Assembly (NCBI GenBank): GCA_963821495.1
Contig: CAWGEA010000003.1
Location: 992,001-1,056,000, forward strand
Direction: 5' to 3'
From: AC-32 sp963821495
GTDB lineage: Bacteria; Actinomycetota; Thermoleophilia; Gaiellales; Gaiellaceae
Length of the DNA stretch: 64,000 bases
A program made the position numbers and the translations under genes. Position 1 is the first letter of the stretch. Every line of letters begins with the position of its first letter. Under the pieces are notes generated by a model. The model had not been told where the DNA came from, did no database searches, and saw only the letters and a list, made by a program, of their open reading frames with translations. Below, piece after piece: positions 55,738-63,773 of this stretch.

Positions 55738-55754
55738 CGCGGCGGGCGGAACTC

Positions 55755-55946
55755 TCAGGGCACCTCTCCTGGCCTCTTCTTCGAGCGCCCGAATATTTGG
55801 CGACCCCAGGAACCGCCGGCCTCCGACTCGACCGTTCCCCGGGCGAGGCGCCAGATCCCTCCGGCGACCGCGAACACGAGAACTCCCAGCACTGCCAGGA
55901 AGACCGCGACGACGATCCAGCCGATGTCCAGGGCAGGAAGAACCAC
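55755..55946 (-). CDS. Small single-pass membrane protein
   Basis: The 63-residue protein starts VVLPALDIGWIVVAVFLAVLGVLVFAVAGGIWRLARG, one transmembrane helix, followed by a short polar tail that ends GRSKKRPGEVP. Start GTG at 55946 is supported by TATCGT eight bases upstream; the open frame continues far upstream but overlaps the next gene in a non-coding-like way. Function is unknown. It lies 41 bases downstream of the large membrane protein gene. Confidence 0.5.
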   Translation of the reverse strand: MVLPALDIGWIVVAVFLAVLGVLVFAVAGGIWRLARGTVESEAGGSWGRQIFGRSKKRPGEVP

Positions 55947-55954
55947 TCGCAGAG

Positions 55955-55960
55955 ACGATA
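55955..55960 (-). promoter_or_regulatory. -10 element for the small membrane protein gene, leaderless type
   Basis: On the minus strand TATCGT ends eight bases before the GTG at 55946. Confidence 0.4.
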
Positions 55961-55987
55961 CTTCGTAGCCCGGCGCACCCGGCTCCC

Positions 55988-57880
55988 CTATGGATACGTG
56001 ACCTCGACGCGCAGGCCCCGGTCTGCCCGGACGACGTCGATCCCGACGAGGTGCCAGCCGGCGCCGCCGACTGTGGCCGAGACGGGCCCGGTGACGCGCA
56101 GGGAGCGCAGCGGGCGGCGGTCGACGGTGAGCGTCGCCCGCACCGGGTCGCGCGTCGTCAGGGTGAGGCGCACGCGACCGCGCGCCCAGAGCGCGGCGTG
56201 GCGGTAGCGGGGCGAACGGCCCGCCCAGCCCTGGCAGAAGACGACTCGTGCGGCCGGCGCTCGGACCGGTGGCGTGCCTCCGGAGTGGCCGCGCTCGAGC
56301 ATCGTGATCGCGCTGTCGCGGGCGAGCTGCCCGAAGCCGTGGCGGCGGAGCTCGCGCCACGCGAACCAGCCAGTGTCGCCGGCGAGGCCGCGGTGGAAGG
56401 CGACGTAGCGGACGCCGAGCCGGCGCAGGAGCGCGTCGTCGCCCGGCCGCCAGTCGCCGCAGTTCAGCTCGGCCAGCCGCAGCGAGAGGCGAGCGGCCGA
56501 TTGGGGAGCGATCGTCGAGTAGCCGCCCGGCCTCTCGCGCTGCGCGGCCTGGTCGTACCAGAGGTAGGCGCTGCCGAGGTGCACCGACGGGTGCAGCACC
56601 GGGATCTCCAGCAGCCGGCCCGGCGGCGAGTGGCGAATCGCCTCGTAGGCGCCGTTGCCGCGATCCGCGGCGGCCGCCTGGTAGATCGCGACGCGCAGGT
56701 CGGCCGCGACGAGGACGAGCACGCCGGCCACCAACGCGAGCCAGCGCAAGCGCGCGACCGCGAACGCCGCCAGCGCCGCAATGCAGAGGCAGGCAACCGG
56801 CATCTGCCGTTCGGGCACCCGCGGGTAGCGCAGGGGCGGGAAGTGCTGCCAGAGCGGCTCGTAGAGCGGGAAGTGCGTCCCGAGCGCGAGCAGCAGCGGC
56901 ACGACCGCGCCGACCGCGAGCACGGCGGCGAGCCGGTAGCGGCTCGCGACGAGCAGCACGGCGAGCCCCGCGAGCGCGAGCAGCGGCGTCAGCCAGCCGA
57001 GGAAGACGAAGCTCTCGAGCCCATGCCGCGGGTGGCGGGTGACGAAGTCGAGCCCGGTCGCGGAGTAATGCGCCACCTCGTCCAGCGAGCGTCCGCCCGC
57101 ACCGATCCCGGAGGTCGAGAAGTGGCCGACGAGGAGGGCGGCTCCGACGGCGGCCGCGGTCGCGAGCACGGCGCCCAGGCGCCCGCCGCGCAGGAGCGCG
57201 TAGAGCAGGAAGAACGGGATCGCGCCGAGCGCGAGGTGGACGTCGGAGAACGGGATCGACGCGAGCGCGGCCCCGGCGGCGACGAGCCACCACGCAGATC
57301 CGCGCCGCGAGCGCTCGAAAGCCCACAGCGCGAGCGGCAGCAGCGCCGAGATCGGCCCGCGCAGGTGTCCCGCGCTCTGCGCGACGCGGTACGGCTCGAG
57401 CGCGAAGACGAGCCCGCCGACGAGAGCCGCGCCCACGGGCAGCCGCAACTCCCGCAGCCAGAGGTAGGCGAACGTTCCGGCCGCGAGGTACGTCAGCAGC
57501 AGGAAGACGTTCCAGCCGAGAACCGGCCCGAACAGCGCTGCGAGCGGCCAGAACGGGAGCCCGAAGGGCCAGCCGCCAAAGTTCCAGCGCGGCGGGCTCT
57601 CGGGGCGGAAGGTGTAGGGGTCGCGCCACGGCGCCGCGCCGCGCGAGAGCTGGTGGCCGACGAGCCAGAGGTGGTACTCGGCCTGCAGGTGGTCGCCCGC
57701 GGCGGCCTCGCCGGGGACCGGGGTCCCGCGCGCTAGGAAGCGTGACCCGGCGTGTCCGAGCTGCGGCGCCATCGCCACCAACCCGGCGCCGAGGTAGAGC
57801 GCGACGAGGAGCGCTACAAGGCCCGGGCGGCCGAGAGCAGCTCGTCGAAGTCCGGCACCTCTGCCGCCTCGTACCGCCAT
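55988..57880 (-). CDS. Multi-pass membrane protein, GT-C-like, unknown function
   Basis: The 630-residue protein has about ten or more hydrophobic helices over residues 15-400, with a large loop after the first (EYHLWLVGHQLSRGAAPWRDPYTF), then a soluble C-terminal domain of about 220 residues. The pattern resembles integral-membrane GT-C glycosyltransferases and YfhO-type proteins: an acidic-aromatic loop after TM1 and repeated membrane spans. I see no decisive DxD or other catalytic motif. The start is uncertain; ATG at 57880 overlaps the selenoprotein gene by 67 bases, and no good downstream start keeps TM1. Confidence 0.6.
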   Translation of the reverse strand: MAVRGGRGAGLRRAALGRPGLVALLVALYLGAGLVAMAPQLGHAGSRFLARGTPVPGEAAAGDHLQAEYHLWLVGHQLSRGAAPWRDPYTFRPESPPRWNFGGWPFGLPFWPLAALFGPVLGWNVFLLLTYLAAGTFAYLWLRELRLPVGAALVGGLVFALEPYRVAQSAGHLRGPISALLPLALWAFERSRRGSAWWLVAAGAALASIPFSDVHLALGAIPFFLLYALLRGGRLGAVLATAAAVGAALLVGHFSTSGIGAGGRSLDEVAHYSATGLDFVTRHPRHGLESFVFLGWLTPLLALAGLAVLLVASRYRLAAVLAVGAVVPLLLALGTHFPLYEPLWQHFPPLRYPRVPERQMPVACLCIAALAAFAVARLRWLALVAGVLVLVAADLRVAIYQAAAADRGNGAYEAIRHSPPGRLLEIPVLHPSVHLGSAYLWYDQAAQRERPGGYSTIAPQSAARLSLRLAELNCGDWRPGDDALLRRLGVRYVAFHRGLAGDTGWFAWRELRRHGFGQLARDSAITMLERGHSGGTPPVRAPAARVVFCQGWAGRSPRYRHAALWARGRVRLTLTTRDPVRATLTVDRRPLRSLRVTGPVSATVGGAGWHLVGIDVVRADRGLRVEVTYP

Positions 57881-58272
57881 GCGCCGCGGACCGTACCGCT
57901 CTGGTCGACCAGGAACGCGGTCCGCTCGGCCACGTCCCTGAAGCCGCGAAAGTCGTGCGCGACCCCGAACGCGCGCACCGCCTCGGCATTCCAGTCCGAG
58001 AGCAGCGGGAAGTTCAGGTCGAGCGCCTGCATCCAGGCGATGTGCGTCCAGGGCGAGTCGCGCGAGATCCCCGCCGCCTGCACCCCCGCCTGCTCGAGCT
58101 CCGCGCTCCTGTCACGCAGGAGCTCCATCTCGTTCGTTCAGGTCGCAGACCAGTCGAAGAGGTAGAAGAGCAGCAGCAGCGGCTTGTCGGCCGCGAGGTC
58201 GCGGAGGGAGACCGGCTCCTGCGGCCCGATCCAGACCCGCGCGTCCGGGAACTGCTCTCCCACCGCCAGCAC
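57814..58272 (-). CDS. Peroxiredoxin-like selenoprotein (AhpC/TSA family, in-frame UGA)
   Basis: With UGA read as selenocysteine at codon 45 (58140-58138) the frame gives a 152-residue peroxiredoxin. It runs from AVGEQFPDARVWIGPQEPVSLRDLAADKPLLLLFYLFDWSATU to TNEMELLRDRSAELEQAGVQAAGISRDSPWTHIAWMQALDLNFPLLSDWNAEAVRAFGVA. Sec45 stands exactly where AhpE/BCP proteins have the peroxidatic cysteine (FTxxCxxE), the thioredoxin-like strands and LLSD motif are intact, and no second cysteine follows, as in 1-Cys types. A GU-loop hairpin follows the UGA. It should reduce hydrogen peroxide or organic peroxides. GTG at 58272 lies nine bases after the previous gene; GTG 58263 is the alternative. Confidence 0.87.
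58105..58123 (-). promoter_or_regulatory. SECIS-like hairpin for the peroxiredoxin gene
   Basis: On the minus strand GCTCCTG (58123-58117) pairs perfectly with CAGGAGC (58111-58105) around the loop CGTGA, which contains GU. The loop G is 23 bases after the UGA, within the usual bacterial SECIS distance. Confidence 0.65.
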
Positions 58273-58281
58273 GAGGCGAGC

Positions 58282-59241
58282 TTACGGCACGACGAGAGCG
58301 ACGTCCCTCGCCGCTGGCGCGACGTGTTCGGTGAGGACGCGCCGCCCGCCGCGCACGAGCGTCAACGTGCCGTCCGTCAGCGACGAGGTCGCGGCGAGAT
58401 CGCGATCGATCGCGAGGTTGTACGAACCGCGGTCGGTCCTGACGAGCCGGACGAGCCGCCTCCGCCTCCAGTCGAAGATCCGCAGTGCGGCCGCATTGCC
58501 ACTCGTGACGTAGGCGCGCGTTGCGTAGGGCGCGAGGCCGGAGGCGTCGTCGAAGCGGACGTGGGCCGGAGGCGGGCCTGCGTACAGCGTGGCCACCGCC
58601 CGCCTCGTCCGGACATCGAACACGCGTAGGTAGGGCCGGTCGTCGTACGTGACCCAGACGAACCGCCCGTCCGGTGTGAAGGCGAGGTCGTGCGCGAGCC
58701 CCCGCGGGTCGACGTGCCCGATGAGCCTCGGCTTCAGCGGCCGTTTCGTGTCGACCACCGAGATCGAGTGGGCGCGCTCTCCCAACGCGATCCAGAGCTG
58801 CCCCTGATCGGGCCTGAACGACATGTGGTGCGCGCCGAAGCCGACGAAAGTCCTTCGCACGGCGCCTCCCTGGATCACGGCGAGTTGGCCACGCGCGTCG
58901 TCGGTCACGTACAGGTAGTCGCCGCCGGGTGCGAAGGCCGCGATGTGCGGCGAGCGGAAGCCGCGGACCACCCGGTTGATCCTCAGTGTGCGAGGGTCGA
59001 TGAAGGTGACCGCGCCCGAGGACGTGCTGACGACCGCCGCCTCGCCGGCGTAGGCCTCGACGTTCTGAGGGTCGGCCGGCATGCGCAGGCTACGGACGAC
59101 GCGGCCGGTGCGGATGTCGATCGCGAGGAGCCGGTTCTGCGATTCGGCGGTGACGAGCGCGAGCGGATGCGGCGTCTCGCGCGCCGTGCCCGAGCCGGGG
59201 ACGGCAGCGAGCACGAGCACGACGAGCAGGATCCGCTTCAC
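58282..59241 (-). CDS. Secreted YVTN/WD40-like beta-propeller protein
   Basis: The 319-residue protein has a signal peptide (KRILLVVLVLAAVPGSGTA) and at least six propeller-type repeats such as RLLAIDIRTGRVVRSL, VTFIDPRTLRINRVV, YLYVTDDARGQLAVI and FVWVTYDDRPYLRVFDVRTRRAVATL. It resembles YVTN-family and lactonase-like propellers, but active-site residues cannot be assigned. GTG at 59241 follows the M14 peptidase gene by seven bases, and the selenoprotein gene starts nine bases after its stop, so the three are probably one transcript. Confidence 0.78.
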   Translation of the reverse strand: MKRILLVVLVLAAVPGSGTARETPHPLALVTAESQNRLLAIDIRTGRVVRSLRMPADPQNVEAYAGEAAVVSTSSGAVTFIDPRTLRINRVVRGFRSPHIAAFAPGGDYLYVTDDARGQLAVIQGGAVRRTFVGFGAHHMSFRPDQGQLWIALGERAHSISVVDTKRPLKPRLIGHVDPRGLAHDLAFTPDGRFVWVTYDDRPYLRVFDVRTRRAVATLYAGPPPAHVRFDDASGLAPYATRAYVTSGNAAALRIFDWRRRRLVRLVRTDRGSYNLAIDRDLAATSSLTDGTLTLVRGGRRVLTEHVAPAARDVALVVP

Positions 59242-59248
59242 ACTCGCT

Positions 59249-59968
59249 CTACGGCGAGGAAGACGCGGGAAGTCCCTTCGCCAGCGAGAGCACCGTCGCG
59301 GCGTTGCGCCGCACCGTCGCGGCGGTGATGCGCCCCCCGGGGAACTCGACGACGAATGCCGGGGAGCGCGGAAAGCGACGCCGCTGCCAGCGTGTCGCGG
59401 CCCCGGGCGGCGCGGTAAGGCGCCGGTAGGGGAGCCCGGAGAGCCGCGCGTACCGCTTCAGCACCGCGACGTGCGGGTCCGAGCCGTAGACGACGTCGAG
59501 CGGCTGGTGGTACCAGATCGTCAGCGCGGGCTTCACGCGCAGGATGAAGGCGCGCACCGCCCGGTTCTCCGGCTCCGACATCGGGCGCAGGCCTGAGTAG
59601 TAGCCGTCCCAGGGCACCCCATTGCGCACCCAGGCGGTGGGCCAGTTGCGGTTCAGGTCGACGCCGTGCGCGTTCTGCCGCGTCCCGGCGGCAAGGCCGT
59701 CCGGGTTCACCGTCGGGACGAGCCAGAGGTGGACGCGAGCGGGCAGGGGCAGCCGCCGCAGCTGTGAGGTCACGCCCAGGCCGGCCGGTTCGGTGCCGTG
59801 GATCACTCCGATCACGAGCGTGGCCGGAGCGGAGCGGTCACCGCGCTCGTAGGCGACGATCGGGTGTCCGCGCACCGAGTACCCGATCACGATGCGCTGC
59901 CGGCTCTGAGGCGCGGTGGCAGCGATGCCGGCAACGGCGAGCGCCGTGACGATCAGCGCGCGGAGCAC
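59249..59968 (-). CDS. M14-family zinc carboxypeptidase (murein peptide amidase A-like)
   Basis: The 239-residue protein has an export signal (LRALIVTALAVAGIAATAP) and the M14 metal site: GVIHGTEPAG with HxxE (about H57, E60), GVDLNRNWPT, a histidine in IWYHQPLDVV and the catalytic glutamate in AFVVEFPGGR. The short MpaA-like size suggests action on peptidoglycan peptides or small peptides. GTG at 59968 is placed by TAGCGT six bases upstream. The propeller and selenoperoxiredoxin genes follow closely. Confidence 0.88.
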   Translation of the reverse strand: MLRALIVTALAVAGIAATAPQSRQRIVIGYSVRGHPIVAYERGDRSAPATLVIGVIHGTEPAGLGVTSQLRRLPLPARVHLWLVPTVNPDGLAAGTRQNAHGVDLNRNWPTAWVRNGVPWDGYYSGLRPMSEPENRAVRAFILRVKPALTIWYHQPLDVVYGSDPHVAVLKRYARLSGLPYRRLTAPPGAATRWQRRRFPRSPAFVVEFPGGRITAATVRRNAATVLSLAKGLPASSSP

Positions 59969-59974
59969 GGCGTG

Positions 59975-59980
59975 ACGCTA
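59975..59980 (-). promoter_or_regulatory. -10 element for the M14 peptidase gene, leaderless type
   Basis: On the minus strand TAGCGT ends six bases before the GTG at 59968. It abuts the end of the sigma-propeller gene. Confidence 0.55.
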
Positions 59981-61579
59981 CCCGCAACACCAGTCCTCCA
60001 CGCGCGTCCCACGGCCGAACTGCTGTGTGATGCGCGCAACGCCGACGATCTTGCGGCGCTTCGTGCGGACGAAGACCCACTGGTTCGCAGTCGGCCACGT
60101 CACCAGCAGCCAGCGCCCGTCCGGCGAGGGTGCGAGCTGGCGAAAAACGCCGGTGCCGCTGAAGTACACCGGTCCGCCGGTGAGGAGAAAGACGTTGCTG
60201 CTCACGCCCGCGACCCGGATCGCCGCGACGTCGTGCTTCCGGCCGACGAACGCCGCGTCAGTGTCCAGCGTCGCGTCGGAGGGGTCGTCCTGCTGGACGA
60301 CCTTGCCGTCGCGGTAGACCCGGGTCGCGTGCGGTGCAAAGACGAGCAGCAGCCGGCCGTCGCTCGACCAGGCGACCTTCCGCACCGGCTCGAGAACCGG
60401 GGGCGTCCGGAGCAGGACGTGCCCGCGATCGAGGTCGTAGACGACCGCCGACCGCCCGTCCGCATACGCGAGGACGCGCGCCGGCCCGGGCCGCCACGCC
60501 GGTGCGACGGTCGAGGCCCGGAAGAGCTCGCGGTCGCCGGTGCCGTCTCCGGCTACGACCCGCAGCCGCCCGTCAGACAGGTAGGCGATACGCGTGTCCG
60601 TTCTCGTCCCGGTCCAGGCCGGAAAGCGGGGAGCCGGGCGCGCGAGCGTCCAGCGCACCTCGCCCTTGGGGTCGAGGGCGACGAGCTGGTTGGCCCTCGT
60701 CGCCGCGACGTAGAGGCCGTGGGGCGAGAACGTGGCGTCGCGGTAGCGTCCGAGCTTGCGCCTCGAGCCGTCGGGCCGGACGAGCCAGAGGCCGTTGCGG
60801 CTCGTGACGAGCAGCTGCCCGCGGGTGGGGAGGGAGAACAGCGCCTGCTCGGCCGTCTCGACCCCGACCGCCTTGCGGAGGGAGCGCACCACCGATCGGC
60901 CCGGCGGGCTCAGCACGGCCGAAACGACCGCGGCGACGACGGCGACCGCGACGAGCGGCTGCCAGTGACGGCGCGGCCACGCCACCGGCTCCCGCACGGC
61001 ATAGGCCGCCCGCACGACCTCCCACGCGCGCTCGCCGGCCTCGCGCTCTCCCGGCGCGACGAACCTCACTGCAGGCAGGCGCACCTTCAGCGCGTCGAGC
61101 CCGCGACGCAGGCGGGAGTTGACGGTGCCTCGTGGCAGCTCGAGCAGCTCGGCGATCTCGCCGGGCGTGTAGTCGAGCAGGTAGCGCAGGACGATCACCG
61201 CCCGGTGTTCCGGCGACAGCCGGCCCAGCTCGCGCAGCAGCTCGTCGTCGCGCTCCGGCCGCTCCGGCGCGGGGGCGTCAACCGCCTCGCCTTCCGGCCG
61301 CAGCGCCCGGGAGCGCGCCCAGTCGATTGCGCGGTTGACGACGATGCGGTGCAGCCACGGTCCGAACGGCCGGCGGCGGTCGAAGCGATCCAGAGCCCGA
61401 ACCGCGGCGAGGAACGCCTCCTGGGCGATGTCCTCGGCCGCGGCCGCGTCGCGGACGACCAGGTAGGCGGCGCGGTAAGCCGGCCCCCAGTGCGCGCGGA
61501 AGAGCGCCTCGAAGTCAGAGGCCGACCCGGCCTGGGCCCGCCGCACCCAGGCCCGCTCGTCGCGGCCGGAGCCCGCCAT
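59978..61579 (-). CDS. ECF sigma factor fused to a membrane helix and a beta-propeller
   Basis: The 533-residue protein starts as a normal ECF sigma factor: region 2 (about 22-92, FEALFRAHWGPAYRAAYLVVRDAAAAEDIAQEAFLAAVRALDRFD, FGPWLHRIVVNRAIDWARS) and region 4 (about 115-168, LSPEHRAVIVLRYLLDYTPGEIAELLELPRGTVNSRLRRGLDAL). After a linker there is one membrane segment (about 207-225) and a C-terminal domain of about 300 residues made of propeller blades such as GLYVAATRANQLVALDPKGEVRWTL and GRLLLVFAPHATRVYRDGKVV. This arrangement would couple an extracytoplasmic sensor directly to transcription. No separate anti-sigma gene is adjacent. ATG at 61579 lies nine bases after TATAGT. Confidence 0.88.
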   Translation of the reverse strand: MAGSGRDERAWVRRAQAGSASDFEALFRAHWGPAYRAAYLVVRDAAAAEDIAQEAFLAAVRALDRFDRRRPFGPWLHRIVVNRAIDWARSRALRPEGEAVDAPAPERPERDDELLRELGRLSPEHRAVIVLRYLLDYTPGEIAELLELPRGTVNSRLRRGLDALKVRLPAVRFVAPGEREAGERAWEVVRAAYAVREPVAWPRRHWQPLVAVAVVAAVVSAVLSPPGRSVVRSLRKAVGVETAEQALFSLPTRGQLLVTSRNGLWLVRPDGSRRKLGRYRDATFSPHGLYVAATRANQLVALDPKGEVRWTLARPAPRFPAWTGTRTDTRIAYLSDGRLRVVAGDGTGDRELFRASTVAPAWRPGPARVLAYADGRSAVVYDLDRGHVLLRTPPVLEPVRKVAWSSDGRLLLVFAPHATRVYRDGKVVQQDDPSDATLDTDAAFVGRKHDVAAIRVAGVSSNVFLLTGGPVYFSGTGVFRQLAPSPDGRWLLVTWPTANQWVFVRTKRRKIVGVARITQQFGRGTRVEDWCCG

Positions 61580-61588
61580 CCCTGGCCG

Positions 61589-61594
61589 ACTATA
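61589..61594 (-). promoter_or_regulatory. -10 element for the ECF sigma-propeller gene
   Basis: On the minus strand TATAGT ends nine bases before the ATG at 61579. The rest of the gap to 61732 shows no other feature. Confidence 0.45.
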
Positions 61595-61732
61595 CGAGCG
61601 TGCTTGTGCAGGAGGTCCATCGCCCCACGTACGGGCGACGGAGCGTTTGAGGTCCTGTGCACTTCCCGGCCGGCAAGCGGCTCGCGAGCGACTCGAGTGT
61701 CGACCTGCGCGGTCGCCCGTTAGGTTCGACGT

Positions 61733-62557
61733 TCATCCGCCGGGAGCCGCGGGCGCGCGGGCGTTCGACTCGGGTCCGCTGGCGGCTGGAGGGAGGGCCA
61801 TCGATGCTCGCACCGATACGAGCGGTGTCGCCGGGACCTTGATCAGGCCGCGGGTCGGCCGGTCGAGGTCGAAGATCACGAGCAGCAGCAGGGTCACGAG
61901 CGCGGCGGCGGCCATCATCGGGATGAGTCCACGCCCGAGAAGCGAGATGTGCAGGGCCAGGAGCCCGAGCGCGACGGCCGCGCCGATCACCTCGAGCGCG
62001 AGGACTGCGCCGGGCACGCGGTTGTTCAGGGTCGAGAGGCGCGCCGACTGGTCGTCGATCGTCGTGTTGAGGCTGTCCACGTAGAGACGCGGCGCGCTCG
62101 CGAGCGGAGCGCCTGCGGTCGCCTGGCCGGCGAGCCGCCACAGACGCCGTTGGAGCACCCCCTCGGCGGCCGTCGTGCGTCGCATCGACGTGCTGTTCGG
62201 AATCTCCCTCGTGACGCTCACCGCGAGGGTCGTGTACCGGCGCAACAGGTCGAGCGAACGGCTTCGCTGGGGCTCCGCGAGCAGCTGCGCGCGCAGGTAG
62301 GTCGTCCCGATCGCGTTCGCCTCGGCGACGATGGCGACGCGACGATCTTCGTAACGTCCGACCGCGAGCGTGAGACCGAAGGCGAGGATCAGGCCGACGA
62401 CGCCGAGCAACGCCGCCTGAAGCACACCAAACGGCTCGCGCAGGGTCTCTGAGTGCTCTCGCAGGTACCTGCCTGCGGCGAACCCGGCGAAGGTCGCGGT
62501 CCCGACCACGGCCAGGATGATCAGCGCAAGCTCCCAGCTGCTCAGCCTGAAGAACAC
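61733..62557 (-). CDS. DUF4239 (bestrophin-like domain) membrane protein
   Basis: The 274-residue protein has two N-terminal membrane segments (LALIILAVVGTATFAGFAAGRYL and VLQAALLGVVGLILAFGLTLAVGRYEDRRVAIVAEANAIGTTYLRA) and two C-terminal ones (VIGAAVALGLLALHISL and LIPMMAAAALVTLLLLVIFDLDRPTRG). The stretch GRYxxRRxxVxxEANAIGTTYLRA and the ending FDLDRPxRG are the DUF4239 signature. Some relatives resemble bestrophin anion channels. GTG at 62557 is six bases after CAGGAT. Its neighbour upstream in the same direction is a small helical protein. Confidence 0.8.
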   Translation of the reverse strand: MFFRLSSWELALIILAVVGTATFAGFAAGRYLREHSETLREPFGVLQAALLGVVGLILAFGLTLAVGRYEDRRVAIVAEANAIGTTYLRAQLLAEPQRSRSLDLLRRYTTLAVSVTREIPNSTSMRRTTAAEGVLQRRLWRLAGQATAGAPLASAPRLYVDSLNTTIDDQSARLSTLNNRVPGAVLALEVIGAAVALGLLALHISLLGRGLIPMMAAAALVTLLLLVIFDLDRPTRGLIKVPATPLVSVRASMALPPAASGPESNARAPAAPGG

Positions 62558-62563
62558 ACCGAG

Positions 62564-62569
62564 ATCCTG
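62564..62569 (-). promoter_or_regulatory. -10 element for the DUF4239 gene, leaderless type
   Basis: On the minus strand CAGGAT ends six bases before the GTG at 62557. The rest of the 183-base gap up to 62740 shows no clear feature. Confidence 0.35.
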
Positions 62570-62740
62570 ACGGCCGCACCGGTTAGAACCCGGGGGTCGA
62601 GTGTCTCGACCGTGAGTTTCTCCGTCACCCGCGCGGGCTTCCGGCGACGCGGCATCAGCCGTGAGCTTGCGCGCGCCGCCGTCGACAGCGGTCAGTCGGC
62701 CGACCCTATGCCGGGTCGTGACGCTTTTCGCGGGAGACTG

Positions 62741-62956
62741 CTACCGCAGAATTTGGAGGGCGAGCTCCAGTGTGCAACCGGAGCCGAGCAGATAACGCGC
62801 TTGGCCGAGATCCGCGGCGGACAAGGCGAGCTCGGCGGCCCGTGACGAGCTGAAACCCAGCCCGCGGAACTGCTCCTCGCGCCAGCGGAGGACCTCGCTG
62901 CCTGCGTCGTCGAATGGAAGGAGGGGCGAGTCCGAGAGCGCGGAGGTCGTTTCCAT
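62741..62956 (-). CDS. Small helical protein, unknown
   Basis: The 71-residue protein (METTSALSDSPLLPFDDAGSEVLRWREEQFRGLGF...ALSAADLGQARYLLGSGCTLELALQIL) looks like two or three short helices. Actinobacterial genomes contain many small proteins of this kind with an LRWREEQ(L/F)xxxGF segment, but no function is established. ATG at 62956 has no clear ribosome-binding site. It lies in an otherwise empty stretch between the DUF4239 gene and the MBL-like gene, divergent from the latter. Confidence 0.6.
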   Translation of the reverse strand: METTSALSDSPLLPFDDAGSEVLRWREEQFRGLGFSSSRAAELALSAADLGQARYLLGSGCTLELALQILR

Positions 62957-63091
62957 ACCGCCTAGAACGTCGCGCGGCTCGGGAAGTTACCAGCCGGCCT
63001 GAATTCTTTACAGGTTCTTGATACTCGGCCGTTGAGCCCATGCCACCCGAAGCCGCCCGCGGGGATCAGTTCTTCGCGCGCCGAGCAACAG

Positions 63092-63097
63092 TAGAGT
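63092..63097 (+). promoter_or_regulatory. -10 element for the second MBL-like gene, leaderless type
   Basis: TAGAGT ends six bases before the ATG at 63104. Confidence 0.55.
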
Positions 63098-63103
63098 CGC
63101 CGC

Positions 63104-63673
63104 ATGGGCGAGGTCGCGACCGGCGTCTGGCACTGGAAGGCAGCGCACCCGGAGTGGAAGCCGGGCCAGACGTGGGATCGGATGGTCTCGTCCTACGCCG
63201 TCGACACCGGGGAGGAGGTCCTGCTCTTCGACCCGGTCGACGTTCCCGTGGAGCTCCGGGAGGAGCGCGCGACTGCGGTCGTGCTCACCTGTCCGTGGCA
63301 TCGTCGCGACGCGCCTCAGCTCGGCCTGCCGATCCACGCCCCGCCACCCGACGCGCACGATCCCGATCCGGTGCGCGGAGAGGTGTTCCGCGGCGGCGAC
63401 ACGCTGCCGTTCGGTGTCCGCGCGTTCGAAGGCTTCGAACCGATCGACCTCGTCCTCTACGTGGAGAGCCGTCGTGCCGTCGTTGTCGGCGACACGCTGA
63501 TCGACCGCGGCACCGGGCTCCAGGTGCATCCCGACTGGCCCGGGCCGGGTATCGCCGCCGAGGAAGTGATCCAGCACTTGCGCCCGCTGCTCGAGCTGCC
63601 CGTCGACGTTGTGCTGCCGACGCACGCCGAGCCCGCAGATCGCGCGGCGCTCGAGCGCGCGCTGTCGGTCTAG
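63104..63673 (+). CDS. Metallo-beta-lactamase-like protein with a degenerate metal site (paralogue)
   Basis: The 189-residue protein is a paralogue of the gene at 3610-4245: VATGVWHWKAAHPEW, VSSYAVDTGEEVLLFDPVDVP, VVLTCPWHRRDAPQL, VVVGDTLIDRG and VVLPTHAEPADRAALERAL correspond in order. Like its partner it keeps a single histidine (WHRRD) where the fold normally has HxHxDH, while the later GDT and PTHAE landmarks remain. TAGAGT six bases upstream supports ATG 63104. Function unknown. Confidence 0.65.
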   Translation: MGEVATGVWHWKAAHPEWKPGQTWDRMVSSYAVDTGEEVLLFDPVDVPVELREERATAVVLTCPWHRRDAPQLGLPIHAPPPDAHDPDPVRGEVFRGGDTLPFGVRAFEGFEPIDLVLYVESRRAVVVGDTLIDRGTGLQVHPDWPGPGIAAEEVIQHLRPLLELPVDVVLPTHAEPADRAALERALSV

Positions 63674-63773
63674 CGGCGCAACCGGCGGAAGATGCCGGCG
63701 AGGATCATTCAGGTGGCACCGACGCTTCGCGGGGCCAGCGTTCGAGAGTAGCCGGAGGTTCTGCCTCTACGAC

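Noticed and set aside
63674..63773. A terminator between the second MBL-like gene and the sigma factor gene
   Set aside because: No stem longer than a few bases could be found in this gap.
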